A stretch of 64,000 nt of DNA from Anaeramoeba ignava (lineage: Eukaryota > Metamonada > Anaeramoebidae), in the NCBI GenBank assembly GCA_028826165.1, contig JAPDFW010000064.1, forward strand, positions 248,001 to 312,000. Reading direction: 5' to 3'. The position numbers and the translations under genes were made by a program. Position 1 is the first letter of the stretch; each line of letters opens with the position of its first letter. Under the pieces are notes generated by a model, which made no database searches, was not told the origin of the DNA, and saw only the letters and a list, made by a program, of their open reading frames with translations. Of this stretch, positions 21,818 to 33,649 are shown in pieces.

Positions 21818-23781
21818 TTATTTATTCACTTGATAAAAAGATTTCAAATATTTCAGATCTTGATTCAATTTTTCATCTATTATTGTTGTTTCATCAAATT
21901 CATCATGATAAAGAAAGTAAATAAAATTTTTAAAAGTTTCAAAAGATTTTCCTGAATAATCATGAACTTGATTTGATGTATCTTGAACTTTTAAAAACAT
22001 ATTTTTGAATAACCCACTTCTTATAATTAATATTAATTTATGAACTTGAATTTGTTTATTTTCACAAATTATTTTGAAATCTTTTGTTGAGTTGTCTTCA
22101 TATAATTTTGTGAAATCTTGCAATATTCCTTTTCGTTTTGATTTTGATTCAATCCAATCTGAATCAAGAGAAATTTCTTTAAAAAAATCTTGAATAAGAG
22201 CAATTTTTTGTTCTTCTTTTTCAAAAAGTGTTTCAACTTCTTGTATTTTTTCCGTTTTTGAAACTTCAGATTCTAAATCAGGTAATGTTTCCAAAATTTG
22301 GGTTAAAATATCAAAATTAGGGAAACCAGTATAAAGAAAATTCAGAGCAAGTTGGACATTTTCTTTTGGTTTTTCAGAACAGATTTTGACAAATGATTCC
22401 AAAAGGGATTCATCGTTATTCAATCTTGTTAATAAAATTAATTTATGGACTGGAAATTTACAACCATCAAGAGATTCAATTTGTAAATCTGAAAAATTAT
22501 CATTTAATTTAAATAAGTTATTTAAATCTTGGTTGATTGAGTAATTCCGAAAAAATGAATTAACAACTTCTTTTGGGATTTTCGAGTTTTTCAAATCAAA
22601 AATATTTGCATTATTTTCAATCATCAAATTGATCAATTTTGGATCGTTTTCTTGCTTGATAAATTGGTTTTTGATTTTTTTGATTTTTTGAACCTTTTTC
22701 GATCAAATCAATAATAAAATCAATTGAGTTTTGCTCTTTCTGTGGATCACAAACAAAATTAAATGAACTTTTGCCATCTTTATTTTTGGCATTGATATCT
22801 GCTCCTTTTGCAATCAGAAATTTGGCAATTTCGAAAGAATACTCATTTTGGAATTGAGTTATCAAATGAAGAGGTGTTTTTCCGAATTTAGTTTTGGCAT
22901 TGATATCTGCTCCATTTGCAATTAGAAATTTGACAAATTCAAGTGTTCTTTGATTTTGATTGTGACAAACAAAATGTAAAGGAGTTTTATCGTCTTTGTT
23001 TTTGGCATTGATATCTGCTCCTTTTTTTATTAAATATTGGATGATTTTTAATGAATCACCTTTGTGAAGTTGACAAGCAAAGTGCAATGGTGTATCATTG
23101 TTTTTTGTTTTGGCATTGATATCTGCTCCTTTTTCAATTAGAAATTTGATAACTTGAGTTGTTTTTTTGTAATTGCATTTACAAGCAACATGCAAAGGAG
23201 TTTCTTTTTTTTCTTGTCTATCTGTTTTAGTTTGGGCATTGATTTCTGCTTTATTTTCGATAAAATATTCGATTAACTTCAAAGTGTTTGGGTGTTGAAA
23301 TTCACAAAGTAAATGCAATGGAGTTTCGTTGTATTTGTTTTTGGCATTGATGTTTGCCTTCTTTTCAATCATATACTTAACGATTTGAAATTGATTCTCA
23401 TCTTTTTGAAATTCACAAACTAAATGTAATGGAGCTTGTTCCTCTTTATTTTGTGGCATTGATATCTAATCCTTTTTGAATAAGATATTCCATAATATTC
23501 AGTAAATTTGGTTGTTTTTGAAATTGACAAGCAATATGTAAAGCAGTTTCTCTCATTTGGTTTTTATCGTTGACTTTTATTCCTTCTTGGGTTAAGTATT
23601 TGACAATTTCGAAAGATTCATCGTGATTTTGAAATTGACAAACAATATGTAAAGCATTTTCTCTCATTTTATTTTTAGTATTAATATTCCAACCATCTCT
23701 TATTAGTCTTTTGATACTTTGAAATGCTTGGGTTTTTTGTTGACAAGCTTTTAATAAAAGATTTTGATTTAAAAATTGCAT
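21818..23781 (-). CDS. Ankyrin-repeat / BTB protein with two frame breaks
   Basis: Three overlapping minus-strand frames form one protein of about 650 residues. 23781-23446 holds the first ankyrin repeats (ENALHIVCQFQ, ETALHIACQFQ). 23459-22617 holds seven more with the consensus KGADINAKNKDGKTPLHFVC. 22636-21818 holds the last repeat (NLMIENNANIFDLKN), a BTB module (FSDLQIESLDGCKFPVHKLI) and a second BTB half (QVHKLILIIRSGLFKNMFLK). That last module is the one at the C-terminus of the RCC1/BTB family, so the family shares a cassette. The first break is one extra C in GCCACAAAATAAAG near 23450 (expected NAKNKE); the second lies between about 22700 and 22650. Either a young pseudogene or consensus errors. 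Likely a protein-interaction adaptor. Confidence 0.8.
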
Positions 23782-24027
23782 TTTGTTTTTTTAAAAAATT
23801 AAAAGAAAAAAAGGAAAAATGAAAAAAAATCCTTTTTTTTTTTTCTTTTTTTATTTAGAAAAAAAGTGGACATGATCAATTTTTTTATTTTTATTTTTTT
23901 TATTTTTATTATTTTTAATTAATCCTTAAAAGAAGACATTTTTAATTTAAAGAGAAAAAATTAATTTTTCACATTTTTTTCATTTTTTCATTTATTTTTA
24001 AAAAATAAAAAATAAAAGAAAAGAAAA
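23782..24027. promoter_or_regulatory. Divergent promoter Ank-BTB / nicotinamidase 2
   Basis: 246 bp. On the plus side TTTTTTTCATTTTTTCATTT at about 23970-23992 mirrors the same element before nicotinamidase 1, so the duplication included the promoter. On the minus side TTTTTTTTCATTTTTCC lies about 35-50 bp before the Ank-BTB ATG. Confidence 0.5.
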
Positions 24028-24721
24028 ATGGAAAATAAAACTAAACGTGCTTTTATTATTGTTGATGTTCAAAATGATGGAATTCAAGAAGGACCACTTG
24101 TAAATTTTATTTAATCCAATTTTATTAAAATTAAAATTAAAAATTAAAAATTAAAATTAAAAGACTGTTCCAAAAGGAAGTGGAGTTGTTCCTGTTATCA
24201 ATTCTATTAGAAAGAAAAACAAATTTGATTTAATTGTGTTAACCCAAGATTGGCATCCTTCAAATCACTCCTCATTTGCAATAAACAATAATGCTGAACT
24301 TTTTTCAGTTAAAGAATTAGAAACAGGACCTCAAATTATGTGGCCAGTTCATTGTGTTCAAAATACTGAAGGATCTCAATTTGTTTCTGATTTGATTCGA
24401 GAAGAAAGTGATATTATTATTCAAAAAGGAACAAATCCAAAAGTTGATAGTTATTCAGCATTTTGGAATAATAACAAAAGTGAAAAAACTGATCTCGAAG
24501 ATATTCTTAATCAAAATAATATTACTGATGTTTATGTTTGTGGTCTTGCTTATGATTATTGTGTTTCTTTTACTGCTGTTGGTAGTGTTGAATGTGGTTT
24601 TAAGACTTTCTTTATTGAAGATGCTACAGAAGGTCTTGAAGAAGAAACTATTCTCAAAGCAAAAGAAAAAATGGAAAAAATTGGAGTTATTTTTGTCAAA
24701 TCAATTGATTTGGATTTCTAA
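24028..24721 (+). CDS. Nicotinamidase-like protein (copy 2), altered N-terminal motif
   Basis: Exons 24028-24099 and 24164-24721 (intron 64 bp); 209 residues, the same exon lengths as copy 1 (72 and 558 bp) and about 85% similar. Metal site DWHPSNHSSF, Lys motif IIIQKGT and Cys motif GLAYDYCVSFTA are intact. The otherwise invariant stretch after the catalytic Asp reads VDVQNDGIQEGPL instead of VDVQNDFIEGGSL. It thus loses the Phe that lines the nicotinamide pocket and one Gly of the GG pair. This could mean a changed substrate, weaker activity or early decay. It is a segmental duplication including 5' flank and intron. Confidence 0.9.
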
Positions 24722-24875
24722 TCAATTTTTTTTATTTTTTTTATTTTTTTATTTTTGAAATTGGAATCAATTATTGGAAAAAGAAAGAAAGAAAGAAAGA
24801 ATGAAAAACTTTTTTTTGAAATGGAAATCATTTTGTATTTTGTATTTTGTATTTTGTTTTTCAATATTTGTAGAA

Positions 24876-26813
24876 TCAAAACGTATTTGAAGTTGCTTTT
24901 TCTGTTGATATCATCCAAGAACGAATATACAATAATTCAATTAACTAAATTATAAATAAGATCAAAAAATAAGAAAAGAAGTAAGAAAAACAAACAAAAA
25001 ATTTACAGGCATCATATATAAAGTACTCCATAAAAGAAGATTTCCACCAATTTCTCCATTAAAATAATTTCCCAAATAAGGTTGAATTTTAATCAAAGCT
25101 GCTTGGGAAAAAATAGCGAAGAAAAAGTAAGGTCTAAAAAGTTTAAAAGCTCCAGCCAAAACAAATTCATGGAAGAAGGCTGAGATGAGAAAAACGATCC
25201 AAACACTTGTTTCTTTTCTGAATTGGAGATCGTTAACGGAGTATTTATAAACATGTCTGAACAAAAACTTATGAACCAAAATATTCCAAGTTCTCCAAAA
25301 ATCTCTTATTGTGCAAGCATTAAACCATTTTCCATAAAAATATCGATCTCCATAGTATAAAATTTCACTCAGGAAATTTAGCCAACAATGAAAAAAAGCA
25401 TAAAAAATAAATAGCCAAGCTATTGTTGCTGGAGGAGATGCTCGAATTACGGTGAATAAAAAGTCGTTCATTAATGCCTCTTTTGTTAAAAGTGGTGCTA
25501 AATTATTTGCAAAAATGATATAAACTATGATTACACTTCCTAAAAAGAGAGCTAGTTCTTTTAATGCGTATTTTATTCTAATTTTTTCTGTTCTTGGAAA
25601 TTGGTCTTGATAAACAAGTGAAGGACATGCATAAAAATATACAAAATTTTGGAAATTTTTCCATATGCTTTGGTTTAGTTCATTTTTCTCGTTTATTTCT
25701 TTTGTGTTTTTTTTCTTGTGATTTTTTGGATAAGTAAATGAATAGGAAAATGTTTTGAAGATTTGGATAGTTGTAACAAGACCAAGGAAAGCTCTTGAAA
25801 CTATATTTAATTTTAAATTTAAATTTTAATTTGAATTTTAATTTGATTTAATTTTAATTTGAATTTGATTTTGATTTGAATTTAAATTTAATTTGATTTT
25901 AAATTTGAATTTAATTTGAATTTTAATTTTAATTTTTATTTTGATTTGAATTTGAATTTTAATTTTAATTTTAATTTGAATTTGAATTTGATTTTGAATT
26001 TGATTTTGAATTTGATTTTGAATTTTAATTTGAATTTGGATTTGAATTTGAATTTTAATTTTAATTTTAATTTGAATTTTAATTTGAATTTAATTTGAAT
26101 TTTAATTTGATTTTGATTTTTATTTTAATTTGAATTTTAATTTGATTTTAAATTTGAATTTAGATTTTAATTTTAATTTTAATTTGAATTTAATTTTAAT
26201 TTGAATTTGAATTTGAATTTGAATTTGAATTTTAATTTGAATTTGAATTTGATTTTGAATTTGATTTTGAAATTGGATTTGAATTTGAAATAGGATTTGA
26301 ATTGAACAAACATGGATCTAATGGTAATTTTAAAATAGAAATTATATGTGAACCAATAACACTAAATTCAGCTATTAAATATAAGAAAATATAAAGAAAA
26401 CGAGAAATAATTTTTTTTAGAAATAATTGTTTCAATAAAAACATCAAGAATGAAATTAAAGCTTCAATCGTAATAACAGCAAAAAGATATGGATAATTTT
26501 TTAAAACTATAAACAAATATTTCCATTCAACAATTTTTCCTTCTTCTCGATATTTTGTAATTATAAGTCCAAGAACAATAAAAAAAACTCCACAAAGAGA
26601 TAGATTTAACATTCCTCTTGGAACAACATTTTGAATTTCCATTTTTTCTAATAATGGAACTAATTCTGGTTCAAAAGTTTTTCTAGGTTTTAATGGATGT
26701 TTTTTATTAATTCTTTTTTTTACATTTGAATTTTTATTTTCATTTTCATTTTCATTAGGATTTTCATTAAGATTTTCATTTTGAATTTTCATTTTGAAAA
26801 ATTTTTTTAACAA
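24876..26813 (-). CDS. DGAT1/ACAT-type MBOAT acyltransferase
   Basis: Three exons: 26813-26312, 25800-25007, 24944-24876 (introns 511 and 62 bp, phases match); about 454 residues versus about 490 in DGAT1. Membrane-bound O-acyltransferase making neutral lipid (triacylglycerol or steryl ester) at the ER. Signatures: PSLVYQDQFPRTEKIRIKYA (DGAT1/ACAT FPR motif), GDRYFYGKWFNACTIRDFWR (FYxDWWN motif with Asp to Lys and Trp to Phe changes), WNILVHKFLFRHVYKY, and SAFFHEFVLAG with the catalytic His. About eight or nine hydrophobic helices are visible. The N-terminus has an Asn/Glu tract. The small last exon (PLIELLYIRSW) was inferred from alignment to DGAT1 C-termini; without it the frame ends at 24962. 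DGAT1 versus ACAT cannot be decided here. Confidence 0.85.
25801..26311. repeat. Intronic microsatellite in the MBOAT gene
   Basis: Mixed GAATTT / TTTTAA hexamers filling intron 1. Its 3' part would read as an Asn/Ser tract if translated from exon 1 without splicing. Confidence 0.85.
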
Positions 26814-26889
26814 AAGAAAAAAATGAAAAAAAAATGAAAAGAGAAATTGGAATTTATTCTCAAAAGAAAAAGCAAAAAAAATTTTTCCA

Positions 26890-28790
26890 ATAAATTTAAA
26901 TTAAAAAAAATAAAATTATTAATCCAAAAATTTAAATAAATAATAAATAAAATTATTAATCTAAAAATTGAAATAAATAATAAAATTCTTAATCTAAAAA
27001 TTGAAATAAATAATTAATAAAATTATTAATCTAAAAATTGAAATAAATAATAAAATTATTAATCTAAAAATTGAAATAAATAATAAATAAAATTATTAAT
27101 CCAAAAATTGAAATAAATAATAAATAAGATTATTAATCCAAAAATTGAAATAATTTATAAAATTATTAATCCAAAAATTGAAATAAATAATTAATAAAAT
27201 TATTAATCCAAAAATTGAAATAAATAATAAATAAAATTCTTAATCTAAAAAATTGAAATAAATAAGATTATTAATCCAAAAATTGAAATAAATAAAATTA
27301 TTAATCCAAAAATTGAAATAATTTATAAAATTATTAATCTAAAAATTGAAATAAACAATTAATAAAATTATTAATCCAAAAATTGAAATAATTTATAAAA
27401 TTATTAATCTAAAAATTTAAATAAATAATAAATAAAATTATTAATCTAAAAATTGAAATAAATAATAAATAAAATTCTTAATCTAAAAATTGAAATAAAT
27501 AAGATTATTAATCCAAAAATTGAAATAAATAAGATTATTAATCCAAAAATTGAAATAAATAAGATTATTAATCCAAAAATTGAAATAAATAAAATTATTA
27601 ATCCAAAAATTGAAATAATTTATAAAATTATTAATCTAAAAATTGAAATAAATAATAAATAAAATTATTAATCCAAAAATTGAAATAAATAATAAATAAA
27701 ATTATTAATCCAAAAATTGAAATAAATAATAAATAAAATTATTAATCCAAAAATTGAAAGAAATAATTAATAAAATTATTAATCCAAAAATTGAAATAAA
27801 TAATTAATAAAATTATTAATCCAAAAATTGAAATAAATAATTAATAAAATTATTAATCCAAAAATTGAAATAAATAATTAATAAAATTATTAATCCAAAA
27901 ATTGAAATAAATAATAAATAAGATTATTAATCCAAAAATTGAAATAAATAATTAATAAAATTATTAATCCAAAAATTGAAATAAATAATAAATAAAATTA
28001 TTAATCCAAAAATTGAAATAAATAATAAATAAAATTATTAATCCAAAAATTGAAATAAATAATAAATAAAATTATTAATCCAAAAATTGAAAGAAATAAT
28101 TAATAAAATTCTTAATCCAAAAATTGAAATAATTTATAAGATTATTAATCTAAAAATTGAAATAAATAATTAATAAAATTATTAATCCAAAAATTGAAAT
28201 AAATAATAAATAAAATTATTAATCCAAAAATTGAAATAATTAATTAATAAAATTATTAATCTAAAAATTGAAATAAATAATTAATAAAATTCTTAATCCA
28301 AAAATTGAAATAAATAATAAATAAAATTCTTAATCCAAAAATTGAAATAAATAATAAATAAAATTATTAATCTAAAAATTGAAATAAATAATAAATAAAA
28401 TTATTAATCTAAAAAATTGAAATAATTTATAAAATTATTAATCCAAAAATTGAAATAATTAATTAATAAAATTATTAATCTAAAAATTGAAATAAACAAT
28501 TAATAAAATTATTAATCTAAAAATTGAAATAAATAATAAATAAAATTATTAATCCAAAAATTGAAATAAATAATTAATAAAATTATTAATCCAAAAATTG
28601 AAATAATTAATAAATAAAATTATTAATCCAAAAATTGAAATAATTAATAAATAAAATTATTAATCCAAAAATTGAAATAAATAATTAATAAAATTATTAA
28701 TCCAAAAATTGAAATAAATAATTAATAAAATTATTAATCCAAAAATTGAAATAATTTATAAGATTATTAATCTAAAAAATTGAAATAAAT
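26890..28790. repeat. 1.9-kb minisatellite, core TTAATCCAAAAATTGAAATA
   Basis: About 50 copies of a conserved 20-bp core separated by variable AATAA/AATTAATAA spacers, overall unit about 27-40 bp. C/T variation at TCCAAA versus TCTAAA. No reading frame. It lies between the MBOAT promoter and the PGDH promoter; 28791-28991 is T-rich upstream DNA with TTTTTTTTCATTTTTC near 28860-28872. Confidence 0.9.
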
Positions 28791-28991
28791 AAGACATTTT
28801 TTTTTTGCTTTTTTTTTATTTAAAAATTAAAAAGAAAAAAAATTTTTTTTTTGATTTTTTTTTTTCATTTTTCAATTTTAAAAAATAGTTTGTTTGTTAT
28901 AGAAAAAATAAAAATAAAATTAAAAAAAATTTAAATTAAAATAACACTCTCATTTTGTTTTTTTTAAAACAAAAATTTAATTAATTTAGAA

Positions 28992-30599
28992 ATGTCATTA
29001 AAAGTTTTAATTGCAGATAAAGTCGATCAGCAAGTTCTTGATGGAATTAAAGCATTAGGATGTGAAGTTACATCAAATGCAGGAATTAGTGCAGATCAAC
29101 TTCCAAATGAGATTAAAGGATTTGATATTTTAATTGTACGATCAACAAGAGTTACAGCTGATACAATTAACAATAGTGATTTGAAAATGGTTATTCGAGC
29201 TGGAGCTGGAGTGGATACAATAGATATTGATGCAGCAACAAAAAAAGGAGTTTTTGTTTGCAATACACCTGGGTAAGTTTAATATTTAGAAAATATTAAA
29301 ATGATTAAAAATTTTTTATTCTTTTTTTTTTATTCGTTTTTTTTTGCTTTTTTCTGAATTTTGAACTATTAAATATAAATATAAATATTATTTTTTAATC
29401 TAAAATAGATTTATATTTGATTCAAGTTTACCATTATTTTTTGGATTGATTTAAAATTAATATTAATATTAAAATTCATTTATAAAATTAAAATCAAATT
29501 TAAAATTCATTTATAAAATTAAAATTAAAATTAAAATTAAAATTAAAATTAAAATTAAAATTAAAATTAATTTAAAATTAAAATTAAAATTAAAATTAAA
29601 ATCAAATTTAAAATTAAAATTAAAATTAAAAATTATAATTAAAATTAAAATTCATTTTTAAAATTAAAATTAAAATCAAAAATAAAATCAAAATCAAAAT
29701 CAAAAATTAAAATTAATATTCATTTATAAAATTAAAATTAATATTCATTTATAAAATTAAAATTAAAATCAAAATCAAAAATTAAAATTAAAATTAAAAT
29801 CAAAAATTAAAATTAAAATTAAAATTAAAATTAAAATTAGAATCAAAATTTAAAATTAAATTTAATTTCATTTATAAAATTGATATAAAATAGAGCAAAT
29901 GGTTCTGCAGTTGCTGAATTAGTTGTTGGAATGTTAATTTGTTGTGATCGAAAAATTGCAGAAACAACAAGCAGATTAAAATCAGGAGAATGGTGCAAAA
30001 CATCATTTCAAGATTCATTAGGAATTAGAGGACGAACACTTGGAATCATTGGATTAGGACAAATTGGAAGAATGGTTGCATTAACCTGTCAAGCCATGGG
30101 AATGAACATAGTTTCGTATGATAAGTACGTTTCAAAAGAAGTAATGGATTCATTGAATGTAGGATTTTGTGAATCAGTTGAAGAAATGCTTCCTAAAATT
30201 GATGCATTAACACTTCACACAGTTTTGACTGATGAAACCAGACACATGCTCAACAAGAAAACATTCGCGATGATGAAAGACGGATGCATTATCATCAACG
30301 CTTCAAGAGGAGAAGTTATTAATCAAGAAGATCTCGTCGAAGCAATTAAAACTAAACATCTTAAGGTCGCTTTGGATGTCTTTGAAAATGAACCTCCTGC
30401 TAACGGAAAGGATTTCTCAACTCATAAGGAACTTACTTCTCTTCTTACTTGCTGCACTCCTCATATTGGTGCTTCTACTAAACAAGCTGCTGAAATGGTT
30501 GGTGTTCATACTGTTGAAATTGTCGAATTTTTCGTCAAGAATTCTAATACTCCTCCTCCTAGAAATGTCGTAAACAGAGAACTTCTTGAGAAGAAATAA
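28992..30599 (+). CDS. serA: D-3-phosphoglycerate dehydrogenase, short form
   Basis: Exons 28992-29272 and 29894-30599 (intron 621 bp, GTAAGT donor); 328 residues. Oxidises 3-phosphoglycerate to phosphohydroxypyruvate with NAD, the first step of serine synthesis; cytosolic. Visible: substrate-domain VRSTRVTADTI and IRAGAGVDTIDIDAA, Rossmann motif GIIGLGQIGRMVA, catalytic Arg in INASRGEVINQEDL, Glu in LDVFENEPP, and His in TPHIGASTKQA. It ends after the catalytic domain and lacks the ACT regulatory domain of long forms, so no serine feedback by that route. Short forms of this kind occur in bacteria and anaerobic protists; lateral origin is plausible. Other 2-hydroxyacid dehydrogenases are possible but less likely. 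Confidence 0.9.
29440..29890. repeat. Intronic (AAAATT)n microsatellite of PGDH
   Basis: Hexamer array with embedded ATTCATTTATAAAATTAAAA blocks, filling the 3' two-thirds of the intron. Confidence 0.88.
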
Positions 30600-30805
30600 G
30601 CTTTAAAACCTTTTCTTTTCTTTTCTTTTCTTTTCTTTTCTTTTCTTTTTTTTTTAGTCTTTTTTTTCAAAACAAATTCAATTCAATTCTTTTCAATTCT
30701 TTCCAATTCTTTTAAGAAAGAAAATCAATTCAGAACAAATTCAAAACAAATTCAAAACAAATTCAAAAATCAAATTATTTCTTTTTTATTTTAATTTGTT
30801 GCAAT

Positions 30806-33570
30806 CTATTTTGTAAAAAAAAAAGAAAAAAAAGAATTATTATTTTTTGAAAACTTCAGACCATTTAAATTGAGATTGATTTGCTTGAACATTTTGATTT
30901 TGATTTTGATTTTCATTTTGATTTTGATTTTGATTTTGATTTTGATTTTGATTTTCATTTTGATTTTCACTTTCACTTTTTTACTTTCACTTTCACTTTG
31001 ATTTTCATTTTCATTTTGATTTTCATTTTCATTTTCATTTTCATTTTCATTTTGATTTTCATTTTCATTTTCATTTTCATTTTCATTTTCATTTTCATTT
31101 TCATTTTCATTTTCATTTTCATTTTCATCTTCTTCATAATCATATTCATTTCCATCTTCGTTATAACCATATTCATCTTCTTTTTGATAATTTTTATCTT
31201 CATCATTTCCTCTAATCTGATCTTCACCATCTTCAAAAGGAGGAGGAACAAAATAAGGAAGTTTACCACGTTGAAAATCATTCAAAATCATTTTTGCACA
31301 AGTATTTAAATCAGGCTCAGCACCTTTCAATAACCTTCCTGATTTAAATGCCAATTTAGCAAGAAAATCTAAATAATCAGTCCATTCTAAAATTCCATAA
31401 GTTTTTTGAATATATTCTTTTTTAACTCTTTTTAAAACATCTTCAATATAATCAACAACAACACCAGCATTTTCAACTCTAACAACACCTTTAAGTATAA
31501 TATCAGCCTCAGAATCATTTGAAGGATAAACAACACCAGGACAATCTATTAAAAAGATTCTTCTCATTAATGTAATATATTGCCAAACTTTAGTTTCTCC
31601 AGGAATTGGTGCAACTAAATATTAAAAATAAAAATTAAATAAAAATAATTTATAATTAAATTAAATATTAAAATTATAATTAAAATAATTTACCTTTGCA
31701 AACTTTTTTACTTCTAAGTGTATTAATTATGGAAGACTTTCCTACATTTGGATATCCAATAAATCCTACAGAAATTTGTTGTTTATCTTCATGAAGTTTA
31801 GCAAATTGTTGTAATAATCTAATCAATCCTCCTTTACCAAATGGATTTGTTAAACTTGCATGAAAAGCTAATGTTGGAAATTCTTTTGATAAAACTTTAA
31901 TCCATTGTTTCTAAAATTATGATTAAAGATTTATTTTGTTTAAATAAAGTTTAGAAATATATTTTTAAATTTAAAATATATTTTTAAATTGAAATATATT
32001 TTTAAATTGAAATATATTTTTAAATTGAAATATATTTTTAAATTGAAATATATTTTTAAAATGAAATATATTTTTAAATTGAAATATATTTATAAATTGA
32101 AATATATTTTTAAATTTAAAATATATTTTTAAATTGAAATATATTTTTAAAATTGAAATATAATTTTAAAATTGAAATATATTTTTAAATTGAAATGAAA
32201 TATTTTTTTATTTTTAAATTAAAATATATTTTTAAATTGAAATATATTTTTAAATTGAAATATATTTTTAAATTGAAATATATTTTTAAATTATTTTTAA
32301 AATTAAATTGAAATATTTTTAAATTGAAATATATTTTTAAATTAAAATATATTTTTAAATTAAAATATTTTTAATTGGAATTTTAAATTGAAATATATTT
32401 TTAAATTGGAATATATTTTTAAATTGAAATATATTTTTAAATTGAAATATAATTTTAAATTGAAATATAATTTTAAATTGAAATATATTTTTAAATTGAA
32501 ATATATTTTAAATTGAAATATATTTTTAAATTAAAATATATTTTTAAATTGAAATATATTTTTAAATTGAAATATATTTACAGTTGCCCAAACAGGAACC
32601 AAATCACATTTATTAAGAAGAAGAATAAAATGTTTATGAGGAGCATTTTTCTTAATAAAATTTTCAATATATTTTGTACGTGTTCCCATTGGATCTCTAG
32701 CATCAATTACTTGAATAAGAACATCACTACTATCAATAACTTTATGCAATTCCCCCCAAATACGTTTTGATTGACCTTTTTCAAAAATAGGTTTTGATTT
32801 AGCTTTCTTTTCATCTTCTTCACGAACAATATTTGGATCATTTTCAGCCAAATATTTTTCTTTTTTTTTTAAAATAAATATTAAATTAAATATTAAATTA
32901 AATATTAAATTAAAATAAATATTAAATTAAATTAAATATTAAAATAAATATTAAATTAAATATTAAATATTAAACCTTGTGCTTTTTCTGCATTTTGAAT
33001 TAATTCTTCATATGAAAAACTTGAAATATGTGGCTTTTTAAGTCGTTTTTTAGAAGAAAAAACTTCTTCAAAAGTTTGTGATTTTAAAAGATTCATTTTT
33101 CGATCTTTTGATTTTTCAGGTTCTTTAACTAATCCTAAAGGAATCTTCTTCCTTCTCAATATAACACTAAAAGGATCATTCATTTGCTGAGAAACTGCTT
33201 CTCTAAATTCTGTAAGTTCTTTTTGACCGACTTTTATTGATAATTATTATTTCAAAAAAAATTTTTTTTTTAAATTTTTTTTTTAAATTTTTTTTTTAAT
33301 TTTTTTTTTCTTACTTGTTCTTGTGTTTTCAAACCATCTTGGATCAGGTTGAATACGCGCTTCTTCGACTCTAGGTGTTTTACTCATAAATGCGCCGCTT
33401 GTAATCTCTCCTCTCTTATTTCTAGATGGTTTTGATCTATACATATTAAGTCTTTTTATTGTTGTTTTATCACGTAATTTTGAACCTTTTTTCTTCACTT
33501 TAGTAGGATCTCGATCAGGATTTGTACTTGAATTTGATTTTTTACGTTTATTTTTATGGAATGTTGACAT
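30806..33570 (-). CDS. GNL2: Nucleolar GTPase 2, pre-60S assembly factor
   Basis: Five exons: 33570-33315, 33230-32976, 32859-32582, 31910-31694, 31614-30806; phases consistent, about 604 residues. Circularly permuted GTPase (YlqF/YawG class; NOG2/Ngp1). Order: N-terminal NGP1 domain ([30 protein letters not shown]), G4 [12 protein letters not shown]1 [20 protein letters not shown]2 [13 protein letters not shown]3 [12 protein letters not shown], then LLKGAEPDL and FQRGKLPYF. It acts in the nucleolus/nucleus on 60S maturation before Nmd3 loading. The C-terminus is a long Asn/Glu/Gln hexamer tract. Near 30979-30984 a run of six A (coding strand) shifts the frame into a Lys-rich tail; skipping one base would instead end in [10 protein letters not shown] at about 30850. 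The 671-bp intron 3 is satellite. Confidence 0.93.
31940..32581. repeat. Intronic 18-bp satellite (TTTTTAAATTGAAATATA)n of GNL2
   Basis: About 35 units; the distal edge runs into the splice donor at 32580-32581. Confidence 0.9.
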
Positions 33571-33649
33571 TTAAAATTTAAATGAAAAAAAGAAAAAAAT
33601 GAAAAAAAAAAATGAAAAAAAAAGAAAAAAATTTTTTTTTGAATTGATT

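Noticed and set aside
26890-28790. Repeat/spacer-like minisatellite considered as CRISPR
   Set aside because: Spacers are AATAA permutations of variable length with no unique content.
30881-31309. Plus-strand ORF of Phe/Asp/His/Ile repeats
   Set aside because: Antisense of the GNL2 Asn/Glu/Gln tail.
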